Assembly: GCA_035310145.1 (NCBI GenBank)
Contig: DATGEL010000083.1
Coordinates: forward strand, 1-51,164
Length of the DNA: 51,164 nucleotides
Source: Dehalococcoidia bacterium
GTDB taxonomy: Bacteria; Chloroflexota; Dehalococcoidia; CAUJGQ01
Direction: 5' to 3'
Part shown: positions 16,524-24,816 of the stretch, piece by piece
Layout of the letters: each line of letters begins with the position of its first letter
Position numbering within the stretch: the first letter of the stretch is position 1
Translations under genes and position numbers: made by a program
The notes under the pieces: model-generated
The model's input: the letters and a program-made list of their open reading frames with translations, nothing else
What the model was told of the DNA's origin: nothing
Database searches by the model: none

Positions 16524-17528
16524 GTGGACCTGGCGCTGCTCGGCGTGATCCTGATCATCGGCGTCGCGCTGGCGTTCGACTTCATCAACGGCATGCACGA
16601 CGCGGCCAACTCGATCGCCACGGTCGTCGCCACCCGCGTGCTGCGGCCGTACCAGGCGGTGATCTGGGCCGCCTTTTTCAACTTCGTCGCCGCCTTCACC
16701 TTCGGCGTCAACGTCGCCAACACCGTGGGCAAGGGCACGATCAAGACCAGCATCGTGGACGAGCGGCTGATCCTCGCCGCGCTGATCGGCGCGATCGTCT
16801 GGGACATGCTCACCTGGTACTGGGGGCTGCCCAGCAGCTCCTCGCACGCGCTGATCGGCGGCCTGGTGGGGGCGGGCGTGGTCAAGGCCGGCTGGAGCGC
16901 CGTGGTGGCGGAGGGACTGAAGAAGACGGGCATCTTCATCGTCGTCTCGCCCATCCTCGGCTTCGTGCTGGCCACGCTGATCGCCTCACTGCTGCGCTTC
17001 GTCTTTCGCAACACGCGGCCCTCGCTCGCCAACCCGGTCTTCCGCCGGCTGCAACTGCTTTCCGCCGGCGCCTATTCGCTGGCGCACGGCACAAACGACG
17101 CGCAGAAGACGATGGGCATCATCGCCGTGCTGCTCTTCTCCACCGGCCACATGGGCCACACCTTCCATGTGCCGATCTGGGTGATCCTCTCCGCGCACCT
17201 GGCGATCGCGCTCGGCACGCTGGCGGGCGGCTGGCGCATCGTGCGTACGATGGGCTCACGCCTGACCACGCTCGAACCGTACGGCGGCTTCAGCGCCGAG
17301 ACCTCGGCCGCCGCGAGCATCATCTACGCCGCCCGCCTGGGCGTGCCGGTCAGCACCACGCACACGATCGCCGGCGCGATCGCGGGCGTCGGCTCGGCGC
17401 GGCGGGCCTCGGCGGTGCGCTGGCGGCTGGCGCAGTCGATCGTCTGGGCCTGGATCGTGACCATTCCCGCCGCGGCCGTGGTGGCGGCCGCGGCCTGGCT
17501 GCTGCTGCGGCTGCTGCCGGGGGGCTGA
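16524..17528 (+). CDS. pit: PiT-family inorganic phosphate transporter
   Basis: 334 residues with about ten membrane helices. The duplicated PiT signature is clear: DFINGMHDAANSIATVVATR near the N-terminus and SLAHGTNDAQKTMGI in the middle, plus PSSSSHALIGG and VSTTHTIAGAIAGVG. It imports metal-phosphate with protons or sodium. The GTG at 16524 is preferred because GAGGA lies seven bases upstream. Co-oriented with the DUF47 gene, forming a phosphate uptake operon. A heptamer hairpin follows its stop. Confidence 0.93.
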   Translation: MDLALLGVILIIGVALAFDFINGMHDAANSIATVVATRVLRPYQAVIWAAFFNFVAAFTFGVNVANTVGKGTIKTSIVDERLILAALIGAIVWDMLTWYWGLPSSSSHALIGGLVGAGVVKAGWSAVVAEGLKKTGIFIVVSPILGFVLATLIASLLRFVFRNTRPSLANPVFRRLQLLSAGAYSLAHGTNDAQKTMGIIAVLLFSTGHMGHTFHVPIWVILSAHLAIALGTLAGGWRIVRTMGSRLTTLEPYGGFSAETSAAASIIYAARLGVPVSTTHTIAGAIAGVGSARRASAVRWRLAQSIVWAWIVTIPAAAVVAAAAWLLLRLLPGG

Positions 17529-17531
17529 TGA

Positions 17532-17606
17532 GGTGACAGATGACAGGTAACAAGTTGCAGGGGAGCAGCAGCGGGGACTGTTCCCTGTCTCCTGTAGCCC
17601 GTCAGC
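17532..17606. repeat. Heptamer-built hairpin after pit
   Basis: GGTGACA GATGACA GGTAACA AGTTGCA (17532-17559) faces TGTTCCC TGTCTCC TGTAGCC CGTCAGC (17579-17606). Pairing is imperfect, but both arms keep strict 7-nt periodicity. It lies between the pit stop and the next gene. Confidence 0.6.
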
Positions 17607-17625
17607 TGAGACGGAGGCGCGGCCG

Positions 17626-18549
17626 ATGACCTGGGCACGGCTCGGGCGAGAGGCATTGCTAGGCTTGCTGGCGCTCGTCTGCGCGGCCGTCGTCATCCTG
17701 CCCATCCTCTGGCTGACCAACCTGGCCTATCACGCGGGGCTGTACGCTCTGCTGATCGCCATCTGCGCGGCGGGCGTCGTGCTGCTGGCCTACCAGGTGC
17801 GGCTGCGCCCGGCCCTGCGCGAGCCGGCCTTCCGCGCCGCGGCGGGCATCGCCGAGGCCTTGCGCGGCCCGGAGGTAGAGGCGCCGCAGCGGTCCTCGGA
17901 CGCGGCCTTCCGCGTCTGGGGCGGCGTGCCGATCGCCCTGCTGCACGTCAGCCTGCACCGCCCGGCCGACGGTACCCCCACGGCGCTGGCGGAGACGCTG
18001 TGCCGCTACGTGCGCGAGCGCGCCGCGCACACGGCGACGTTGAACTGGGCGCTCAGCGAAGTGGGGGGCGAGCGCTTGCTGCTGCTGCAGGAGCCGGAGC
18101 AAACCGCGGCGCCGATCGCGCCGCTGCGCGGCACGCTGGCCAGCACCTGCCGGCTCGAACAGAGTTTCTACCATCTGTGGAGCGTGAACGGTCCGGCCAG
18201 CTATGAGGAGCCGGTCGCCTTCGCCACGGTGCTGCTGGCGCAGGCCGTCTCCGGCCATGAGCCGGAGTTGCACGACCTCGCGGTACGCATGGCCGAGCGC
18301 GTGGCACAACTGCCCGATGTCGCGGGCGTCGAGGTCTTACAGAGCGAAGCGCGCGGCACCGAGCCGCCCTACTTCCTCTGGCTGGCGGCCGGGCGCTCGC
18401 GCGCCGTGCGGCGGCGGGTCTACCTGGCGCTGGAGCCGGCCTCAGCAGCACAGGGCATCGCCTGGTCGATCGATCGCTACGACCTGCTCGCCTGCGACGC
18501 CTACGCCACGCTCGAAGGGAGAGCGGAGGGCGCGGGGCTGCGGGCGTAG
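17626..18549 (+). CDS. Hypothetical two-TM membrane protein
   Basis: 307 residues. Residues 9-31 and 36-55 form a helical hairpin in the membrane. The remaining 250 residues are soluble and probably cytoplasmic, without a motif I recognise. Alternating hydrophobic strands such as IALLHVSLHR, RLLLLQ and AGVEVLQ suggest an alpha/beta fold; the arrangement of a GGVPIALLHVSLH strand, long helices and a later GVEVL strand loosely resembles a degenerate nucleotidyl-cyclase or GGDEF fold, but no catalytic signature is present. I leave it unnamed. It follows pit on the same strand and could be read from the same promoter. Confidence 0.6.
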   Translation: MTWARLGREALLGLLALVCAAVVILPILWLTNLAYHAGLYALLIAICAAGVVLLAYQVRLRPALREPAFRAAAGIAEALRGPEVEAPQRSSDAAFRVWGGVPIALLHVSLHRPADGTPTALAETLCRYVRERAAHTATLNWALSEVGGERLLLLQEPEQTAAPIAPLRGTLASTCRLEQSFYHLWSVNGPASYEEPVAFATVLLAQAVSGHEPELHDLAVRMAERVAQLPDVAGVEVLQSEARGTEPPYFLWLAAGRSRAVRRRVYLALEPASAAQGIAWSIDRYDLLACDAYATLEGRAEGAGLRA

Positions 18550-18571
18550 GCAGGAAGAATGAGAGGAGCGA

Positions 18572-18591
18572 AACGAGTCACCCCACTCGTT
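18572..18591 (+). terminator. Small hairpin after the two-TM gene
   Basis: AACGAGT-CACCCC-ACTCGTT is a perfect 7-bp stem with a 6-nt loop, 22 bases past the stop, followed by TCGTCGG. Modest stability; possible terminator. Confidence 0.4.
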
Positions 18592-18596
18592 CGTCG

Positions 18597-18614
18597 GCCG
18601 CCCGGCCGGGCGGC
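18597..18614. repeat. 18-bp perfect palindrome
   Basis: GCCGCCCGGCCGGGCGGC is fully self-complementary with no spacer. It may be part of the same termination region or a protein-binding site. The rest of the gap to 18723 shows only a possible -10 (TACTGT at 18671-18676). Confidence 0.35.
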
Positions 18615-18723
18615 AGGCGCAACGTCCGTCTGGCCGTGTCTCCGCGTGTGTCGATCGGCGCCGGATGATGTACTGTAGCCCTGTGCCGCGCCGCAGATCG
18701 CGCGGCAGCGGGGAGCGCGGAGC

Positions 18724-19446
18724 ATGCCTGGTCCGCTGGCCCTGGCAGGCTCCGGCGAATTTCTGCCGGAGATGGAAGCGACCGACCGGCTGCTGCTGGA
18801 CGCGGCCCTGCCCGCGGCGGGATATGCCCTGATCGTACCCACTGCCTCGGCGCTGGAGCCGGGCATGCCGGAGGAGTGGGCGGATCGCGGCATCAAGCAC
18901 TTCCGCGACCGGCTCGGCATTCCGGCGCAGGCGGCGCTGATCCTCGACTATGAGATGGCCGACGAGCGTTTCGTGCCACTGGTACAAGCAGCTCGTTTGA
19001 TCTACTTCTCCGGCGGTAACCCGCAGCACCTAGTGAAGAGCATGGGCGGCAGCGCCTTCTGGGCGGCGGTGCTGGCACGCTGGCACGAGGGCGCCGCGCT
19101 GGCCGGTTGCAGCGCCGGCGCGATGATGCTGGGCGAGGTGCTGCAGAACATCGTCGGCCGCTCGGCGGAGACGCCCATAGCGCTGGGCGTGCTGCCGGGC
19201 ATCAGCGTGATCCCGCACTTCGATCGCATCGAACAGTTCCGCCCCGGCGCCCTGGCCGCCGTGCGCGAGCGCCGGCCGCGGGGCATTACGCTGCTGGGTG
19301 TCGATGAAGTCACCGCCGCGATCTGCATCGACGGCGCCTGGTCGGTGAGCGGGCGCGGCAAGGTGCTGATCGTCGGCGATGACGGCGAGCTGACCTGCAG
19401 CGCGGGCGAACGGCTGCCGCTGGCCTTACCGGCGACGGCGGGCTGA
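18724..19446 (+). CDS. Peptidase S51 / cyanophycinase-like Ser amidotransferase fold
   Basis: 240 residues. The nucleophile elbow GCSAGAMML carries the Ser in G-x-S-A-G, and YFSGGNPQHLV is the substrate-loop block typical of S51 (peptidase E and cyanophycinase). GIKHFRDRLGI and the late GVDEVTAAICIDGAWSVSGRGKV complete the family pattern. It probably cleaves an Asp-containing dipeptide or related small peptide in the cytoplasm. The exact substrate cannot be set, and cyanophycinase itself is less likely because no cyanophycin synthetase is nearby. It is separated from the following fusion gene by a heptamer hairpin. Confidence 0.8.
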   Translation: MPGPLALAGSGEFLPEMEATDRLLLDAALPAAGYALIVPTASALEPGMPEEWADRGIKHFRDRLGIPAQAALILDYEMADERFVPLVQAARLIYFSGGNPQHLVKSMGGSAFWAAVLARWHEGAALAGCSAGAMMLGEVLQNIVGRSAETPIALGVLPGISVIPHFDRIEQFRPGALAAVRERRPRGITLLGVDEVTAAICIDGAWSVSGRGKVLIVGDDGELTCSAGERLPLALPATAG

Positions 19447-19534
19447 GCGTCGTCGCGAATCCGCCAGACGCACAGCCCCCCCGCGGGCGGATTCTCGACG
19501 ATAATCGTGGTGCATTCCGCCGCTGCACGGTATC

Positions 19535-19593
19535 GGTGACAGGTGACAGGCGCCAGTCTCGGCCACCACCCCTGTGCCCCGTCACCTGTCATC
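19535..19593. repeat. Heptamer-built hairpin before the cysS fusion gene
   Basis: GGTGACA GGTGACA GGCGCCA (19535-19555) faces TGTGCCC CGTCACC TGTCATC (19573-19593); the outer 14 bp pair well (GATGACAGGTGAC against GGTGACAGGTGAC). It ends 17 bases before the start codon at 19610. Confidence 0.65.
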
Positions 19594-19609
19594 TCGGGCG
19601 GGAGAAGTC

Positions 19610-21778
19610 ATGGGTCCGTTCCAGTTCTTCAACACGCTGAACCGCCGCGTCGAGCCGTTCGCCCCGCTGCGGCCGCCCGCGGTGCTGATGTACACCTGCG
19701 GACCGACCGTCTACCGCCCGGTGCACATCGGCAACCTGCGCTCCTACCTGATGGCCGACTGGTTGCGGCGCGCCCTGGCCCGCGGCGGCTACGAGGTGCG
19801 CCAGGTGGTGAACATCACGGACGTTGGCCACATGCGACAGGAGCAGCTCGACCGCGGCGAGGATAAAGTTGTGGCCGCGGCGCTGGCTGCCGGGCAGACG
19901 CCGGCCGAGATCGCCGCCTTCTACACGCGCGGCTACCTCGACGACCTGCAGACGCTGCACATTCTGCCCGCGGCCGTGAACCCGAAGGCCACCGAGCACG
20001 TGCCGGAGATGATCGCCCTGACCCAGCGGCTGCAGGAGCGCGGGCACGCCTACGTGGCCGGCGGCAACGTCTACTTCGACGTCGGCTCCTTCCCGCGCTA
20101 CGGTCAGCTATCGGGCAACACGCGCGGCGAGGCGCTGGCCGAGGGCGTGCGCGTACAAACCGACCCGCTGAAGCGCGACCCGCGCGATTTCGCCCTCTGG
20201 AAGGCGGCGGAGGCCGATCGCACGCTCAAGTGGCCGAGTCCCTGGGGCGACGGCTTCCCCGGCTGGCACATCGAGTGCTCGGCGATGGCGATCAAGCACC
20301 TCGGCGCCCAGCTCGATCTGCACACCGGCGGCGTGGACAACATCTTCCCCCACCACGAGGACGAGTGCGCCCAGAGCGAGGCGGCGACCGACCTGCGCTT
20401 CGTCGGGCACTGGCTGCACGGCCAGCACCTGCTCGTGGACGGCCTGAAGATGGCGAAATCGACCGGCAACGCCTACACGCTGGCAGAGCTGGCGGCGCGC
20501 GGCTTCGATCCGCTCGCCTTCCGCTATCTCTGTCTCACCGCGCACTACCGCCATCAGCTGAACTTCACCTTCGAGGCGCTGCGTTCGGCGCAGCAGGCGC
20601 TGAGCCGCCTGCGCGAGCGCGTCTCACTGGCGGCGCCGCGCGCCGATGCCGCCTGGGCGCGGCCCTGGCTCGAACGCTTCGAGGCGGCGCTTGAGCACGA
20701 CCTCAACCTGCCGGAGGCGCTGGGCGCGGTCTGGCAGATGCTGCACGCGCCCGGCGAGGAAGCGGCCAAGGTCGCCGCCCTGCTCGAGGCGGACACGGTG
20801 CTTGGGCTCGACCTTGAGGCGGCACGCGAGGAGCGGCTGCCCGCGCCGATCGCCTCGCTGGTGCACGTGCGTGAGCGTGCCCGGCGGCACCACGACTTTG
20901 TCCGTGCCGACAGCCTGCGCGAGGTGCTTCACGCCCGGCAGTTCGAGGTACACGATCGCGGCGACTCGACCTTCGCGCTGCCGCATCCGCCGCCGCCCGC
21001 CGAGCAGGGCGTCACCCGCGCGGAGGAGATCGCCTCGCGCCTGCACGAGCCCGACGCCTGTGAGGTCACCATCGGCCTGGTCATCAACAACGCGGCGGAT
21101 GATCTGCTGCGCTGCGCCCGCAGCATCCTCAGCGCCTGCGCCGGGCGCGCCTTCGAGCTGCTGGTGATGGACAACGGCTCGACCGACGACACCCGCGCCC
21201 GGCTGGACGAGCTGGCCTCGGCCGAGCCGCGCCTGCACGTGATCCGCGCCGACCACAACCTGGGCGAGGGCGCCGGCCGCAACGCCGTGTTGAAGCAGGC
21301 GCTCGGGCGCACCGTCGTGCTCGTGGACACCTGCATCGAGTTCAGCGGCGACCCGCTCGGCCCGCTGCTGGCGGCGCTGGAGCAGCCCGGTGTGGGCGCG
21401 GCGGGCGCCTACGGACTCGTCGCCAACAGCCTGCACTGCTTCGACCCGGCCGAGGGCGAGCCGATCGACGCGCTCGAAGGCTACCTCGTCGCCCTGCGCC
21501 GCGCCCGCGTGGCCGAGGTCGGCCTGATGGACGAGAAGTACCGCTTCTACCGCAACCTCGATCTCGACTACAGCTACCAGATCCGCGAGCACGGCCTGCG
21601 GCTCGCCGCCGTGCCGAACCTGCCGCTGATCATGCATCCGCACCGCGTCTGGCACAGCCTGAGCGATGAGCAGCGCGACTCGCTGAGCAAGAAGAACTTC
21701 AACCGCTTCCTGCACCGCTGGCGCGAGCGCGCCGGCCAGCGCGTGGCCGTGGCCGGCGGCGCCGGCAGCCAGCGGTGA
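19610..21778 (+). CDS. cysS: Fusion: cysteinyl-tRNA synthetase + GT2 glycosyltransferase
   Basis: 722 residues. Residues 1-460 are a complete class I CysRS: zinc ligands at YTCGPTVY, HIECSAMA and FPHHEDE, the HIGH-type PVHIGNLRS, GLKMAKSTGN as the KMSKS loop (Ser to Ala in the third position), and a DALR-type anticodon region (LEHDLNLPEALGAV). After a Pro-rich linker (455-485) comes a GT2 domain, CEVTIGLVINNAADDLL, LLVMDNGSTDD and FYRNLDLDYSYQIREHGLRL. There is no stop between them. ATG 19610 replaces an upstream in-frame ATG inside the hairpin. The final TGA overlaps the next gene's GTG. The synthetase call is certain; what the fused transferase glycosylates is unknown. Confidence 0.9.
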   Translation: MGPFQFFNTLNRRVEPFAPLRPPAVLMYTCGPTVYRPVHIGNLRSYLMADWLRRALARGGYEVRQVVNITDVGHMRQEQLDRGEDKVVAAALAAGQTPAEIAAFYTRGYLDDLQTLHILPAAVNPKATEHVPEMIALTQRLQERGHAYVAGGNVYFDVGSFPRYGQLSGNTRGEALAEGVRVQTDPLKRDPRDFALWKAAEADRTLKWPSPWGDGFPGWHIECSAMAIKHLGAQLDLHTGGVDNIFPHHEDECAQSEAATDLRFVGHWLHGQHLLVDGLKMAKSTGNAYTLAELAARGFDPLAFRYLCLTAHYRHQLNFTFEALRSAQQALSRLRERVSLAAPRADAAWARPWLERFEAALEHDLNLPEALGAVWQMLHAPGEEAAKVAALLEADTVLGLDLEAAREERLPAPIASLVHVRERARRHHDFVRADSLREVLHARQFEVHDRGDSTFALPHPPPPAEQGVTRAEEIASRLHEPDACEVTIGLVINNAADDLLRCARSILSACAGRAFELLVMDNGSTDDTRARLDELASAEPRLHVIRADHNLGEGAGRNAVLKQALGRTVVLVDTCIEFSGDPLGPLLAALEQPGVGAAGAYGLVANSLHCFDPAEGEPIDALEGYLVALRRARVAEVGLMDEKYRFYRNLDLDYSYQIREHGLRLAAVPNLPLIMHPHRVWHSLSDEQRDSLSKKNFNRFLHRWRERAGQRVAVAGGAGSQR

Positions 21779-22959
21779 ACGAGCCGCCGCTGCGTGTGCT
21801 CTTTCTCACGCCGTATTACAAGCCCTATCTCGGCGGCATCGAGCGGGTGATCGAGCGGCTTTCGGCCGGCATGCGGCGCCGCGCCGACGTCGCCGCCGTC
21901 GGCGTGCTCACCACGCACTTCGAGTTTCCCCGCCACTGGATGGAGGGGCTGCCGGCGCGCGAGCGGATGGACGGCGGCGTCGAGATCATCCGCCTGCCGG
22001 CCTGGCCCAGGGTGGCGCCGCCGTACTTCTCCGTGCCGCTCGTCTGGTTTCCGCCGCGGGCGATCGGCGCGGCAATCCGCGCCTTCCGCCCGAACGTGCT
22101 GCACTGGGTGGGCGACGGCTGGTTCTGGGGGCATTACTTCAGCGCCCGCAGCGCGCCGCCGGGCACCGCCGTGATCTTCTCGCCCTCGTTCCACACGCTG
22201 ACGCGGGACAAGTTCTGGCTGCAGCCGGTCAACATCGCGCTCTGCCGCCGCGCCGACCGCGTGACGGCGCTCTCACCGCTGGAACGGCGCGCCGTGCATC
22301 GCACCTACCATGTGCCAGCGCGCAAGCAGGTGGTCGTGCCCTGGGGCGTCGATCCGGACGATGCGCCGCCGGAGCCGCGGCCGGCAGGCGCGCCGCTCAC
22401 CGTGCTCTGCGTCGGCCGCCTGGGCGAGCACAAGAACCAGCAGTTCCTGATCGAGGCCTTCGCCGCCGCCCAGCCGCGACTGCAGCGGCCGGCGCGGCTG
22501 GTGCTCGTCGGGCGCGACGAGGGCGGGCAGCAGGCGATCGAGCGCCAGGTCCGCGACCTTGGCCTTGCAGACAAAGTCCTGATCACGGGCGAGCTGACGG
22601 ACGCGGAAGTGCGCGCCTGGTACCACCGCGCGGACCTCTTCGCTCTGTTCTCACACTACGAGGCGTTCGGCCTGGTCTTCTTCGAGGCGATGGTCGCCGG
22701 CGTGCCCGTGCTCACGCATCGGGTGGGCGCCAACGCGCAACTGCTGCGCGAGGGCGCCACCGTCTGCCCGGAGCACGATCGCGCCGCCGCGACGGAGAGC
22801 CTGGTGCGGCTGCTCAACGATGACGCGGAACGGCAGCAACTCGGCGCCCAGGCGCGCCGCTACGCCACGACCTTCACCTGGCCGCCGGTGCTGGAGCGCT
22901 TCGTCGGCCTCTACCGCGAGGCGCTGGCCGAGCGTGAGGCAACAGGGAACCGGGAATAG
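21775..22959 (+). CDS. GT4-family glycosyltransferase
   Basis: 394 residues with the GT-B two-domain fold. The N-terminal domain opens VLFLTPYYKPYLGGIERVIERL; the C-terminal domain has VLCVGRLGEHKNQQFLIEA and the E-x7-E motif in EAFGLVFFEAM. It transfers a nucleotide-activated sugar to a lipid, sugar or small-molecule acceptor. GTG 21775 overlaps the previous stop by four bases, so synthesis is coupled to the CysRS-GT2 fusion. The last residues (ATGNRE) are encoded by heptamer units GGCAACA GGGAACC GGGAATA, which also hold the stop. Relation to MshA is possible but not demonstrable here. Confidence 0.88.
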   Translation: MNEPPLRVLFLTPYYKPYLGGIERVIERLSAGMRRRADVAAVGVLTTHFEFPRHWMEGLPARERMDGGVEIIRLPAWPRVAPPYFSVPLVWFPPRAIGAAIRAFRPNVLHWVGDGWFWGHYFSARSAPPGTAVIFSPSFHTLTRDKFWLQPVNIALCRRADRVTALSPLERRAVHRTYHVPARKQVVVPWGVDPDDAPPEPRPAGAPLTVLCVGRLGEHKNQQFLIEAFAAAQPRLQRPARLVLVGRDEGGQQAIERQVRDLGLADKVLITGELTDAEVRAWYHRADLFALFSHYEAFGLVFFEAMVAGVPVLTHRVGANAQLLREGATVCPEHDRAAATESLVRLLNDDAERQQLGAQARRYATTFTWPPVLERFVGLYREALAEREATGNRE

Positions 22960-23043
22960 AGGCTGTGGGGCGCAGCATTCGGCCGAGGAACAAGAACCCC
23001 TATTTCCTCTTCATTCGGCAAATGGACGACGCCGCGCCGCCGG

Positions 23044-24063
23044 TTAGCGGAACGCGGGCATCACCTGCCGCGCTACCAGCTCCATGCTGCGCACGGCGTC
23101 GCGCGGGCGCTGGCCGGGGAAGATCGCCCACCAGAAGACGCGCTCGATCGGCGCCACGGCCAGTGTCTCGCGCAGCGAGGCGACCGCCTGCTCCGGCGTG
23201 ACGAACATCTGCGGGCTGCGGGCGCGCAGGTCGGCCACGCTGTGCGGCGGCGTCTGGCCGGCGACGCTCATGCCCGCGGCGCTGAACCACTGCTGATACT
23301 GCTGCGCCCGGTGCAGCGCGAACTCGCCCAGATCAGCCCAGGCCTCGTCCGGATCCTCCACCACCGCCGTCCAGCGCGTGCCGGCGGCGATGTGCGGCCG
23401 CTCCGCCTCTTCCGGTCGGCCGGCCTCGCGCAGGGCATCGCGGTAGGCGGCGATCAGCGTGGCGCCGGCGCCCGCCAGCAGCACGCCGTCGCCCTCGCGC
23501 GCCGCGCGGCGGATGGCGGGCTCGCTGAAGCCGCCGAACCAGATCGGCGGATGCGGCCGCTGCACGGGCTTCGGCGTGACGCGCAGGTTCTCGTAGTGGA
23601 AGTGGCGGCCGCTGAAGCTGAAGGTGTCTTCCGTCCAGGCCTGCTTGATCACGGCGATCGCTTCGTCCGTGATGCGGCCGCGACGGTGGTACGCCTTGCC
23701 CAGCGCCTCGAACTCATCCGCCTTGTAGCCCACGGCCGGGCCGAAGATGAAGCGCCCGCTGGAGATCACGTCTACCGTGGCGGCGTCTTCGGCGATGCGG
23801 ATCGGGTCGTGCAGCGGCAGCAGGAGGATGTTGGTGCCGATCGTCACGCGGCTGGTGCGGGTGGCGATCGCGGCGCAGATCGGCAGCAGCGAGGGCGAGT
23901 AGCCGTCTTCGACGAAGTGATGCTCGCTGGTCCAGATGTCGTCGAAGCCCAGCGCCTCGGCCTGCTGGATGTGCTCGAACGTCTCGGCGTAGAGCCGATC
24001 TGCCGGCTGCTGCCGGCGCGGCGGGTTGCGGAAGTCGTACCAGAGGCCGAACTTCAACGGCAT
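23044..24063 (-). CDS. LLM-class flavin/F420-dependent oxidoreductase
   Basis: 339 residues, TIM barrel of the bacterial luciferase-like superfamily. It opens KFGLWYDFRNPPRRQQPADR and has IWTSEHHFVEDGY, ATRTSRVTIGTNILLLPLHDPIRIAED and YHRRGRITDEAIAVIKQAW. FMN or F420 is the expected cofactor; the substrate is unknown. The start at 24063 begins directly at the conserved N-terminus; a longer frame reads through the heptamer hairpin. It converges on the GT4 gene (85 bases apart). Confidence 0.88.
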   Translation of the reverse strand: MPLKFGLWYDFRNPPRRQQPADRLYAETFEHIQQAEALGFDDIWTSEHHFVEDGYSPSLLPICAAIATRTSRVTIGTNILLLPLHDPIRIAEDAATVDVISSGRFIFGPAVGYKADEFEALGKAYHRRGRITDEAIAVIKQAWTEDTFSFSGRHFHYENLRVTPKPVQRPHPPIWFGGFSEPAIRRAAREGDGVLLAGAGATLIAAYRDALREAGRPEEAERPHIAAGTRWTAVVEDPDEAWADLGEFALHRAQQYQQWFSAAGMSVAGQTPPHSVADLRARSPQMFVTPEQAVASLRETLAVAPIERVFWWAIFPGQRPRDAVRSMELVARQVMPAFR

Positions 24064-24080
24064 CGCGTCTGCTCCGCGGG

Positions 24081-24287
24081 AGGTGACGGGTGACTGGTGA
24101 CAGGTTACAGGTGAGCGAGAACAGGGAACAGGGATTGGGCCGGCGGCGCCGGCCGATCGGATCAGCGTGCAGGCACGCCGCCACAAGCCAGCCATCTGTC
24201 GTCATCCAGCGGCAGACACGGATCGCCAACCACTGCGCTGGTCCAACCTCCTCAATCCTGTAACCTGTCACCTGTAACCTGTCACCT
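24081..24287. repeat. Long-range heptamer inverted repeat
   Basis: Arm 1 (24082-24116) reads GGTGACG GGTGACT GGTGACA GGTTACA GGTGAGC. Arm 2 (24258-24285) reads CTGTAAC CTGTCAC CTGTAAC CTGTCAC, its complement in 7-nt steps. About 140 nt lie between them, including a further run AACAGGG AACAGGG ATTGGGC at 24120-24140. No gene is present in 24064-24300. Confidence 0.65.
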
Positions 24288-24300
24288 TGCAGGGCGATCG

Positions 24301-24816
24301 ATGTCCGAGCACCAGGTCGAGCGCCGGGCTGCCGAGGCGGCGGCGCAGGCGGAAGACACTTACCGTCTGCGCGTCACCGATGCCGTGCTCTCCGAGCTGG
24401 TCGGCGTCTGCGACGACAGCGATTTCAGCATGGCCGTGACCGTGCAGGCGGGCGGCTTCCTCGTCAGCGGCGTGCTGGTGAGCATGGTTGCCTACTTCCG
24501 CGGCCTGGCGGAGCTGGTGCGCGGCGCCGGCGGCGGCGAAGCGCCGCAGGAGACACTTGAGGCGGTGGCCGGGCTGTTCGACGGCTTCGGCGGGCAGCAG
24601 GAGGCACGGCGCGAGCGGCGGCTGCGGCTGCTGCAAAACGAGCGCGCCCCCACCGAGCCGGAAGACCGCGTGCGCCCCGCCTATCTGCACCTGCAGGACG
24701 CGCGGCTGATCGGCCCCGGCGGCGAGATCGCCACCGTCCCCTTCTGGCGCGGCCGGCTGGACCACATCGACGCCTTCTGGCTCGGCAGCCTCAGCCTGCG
24801 CCCCCCCGGCGCATAG
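24301..24816 (+). CDS. Hypothetical protein
   Basis: 171 residues. The middle, DFSMAVTVQAGGFLVSGVLVSMVAYFRGLAE, is a hydrophobic strand-turn-strand that superficially resembles the GvpU gas-vesicle accessory family, but no gas-vesicle genes are near, so I do not name it. The C-terminus YLHLQDARLIGPGGEIATVPFWRGRL is beta-rich. Its last 18 codons carry the 41-bp sequence that recurs at 25951-25991 downstream of the RES/Xre cassette, and its stop lies 12 nt past the left repeat. The minus-strand RES frame overlaps its final 136 bases. Confidence 0.6.
   Translation: MSEHQVERRAAEAAAQAEDTYRLRVTDAVLSELVGVCDDSDFSMAVTVQAGGFLVSGVLVSMVAYFRGLAELVRGAGGGEAPQETLEAVAGLFDGFGGQQEARRERRLRLLQNERAPTEPEDRVRPAYLHLQDARLIGPGGEIATVPFWRGRLDHIDAFWLGSLSLRPPGA

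Noticed and set aside
18724-19446. Cyanophycinase
   Set aside because: The S51 fold is clear but no cyanophycin synthetase is nearby, so a specific cyanophycin role is not supported.
24301-24816. GvpU gas-vesicle accessory protein
   Set aside because: Only a short hydrophobic strand-turn-strand resembles it, and there are no gvp genes nearby.
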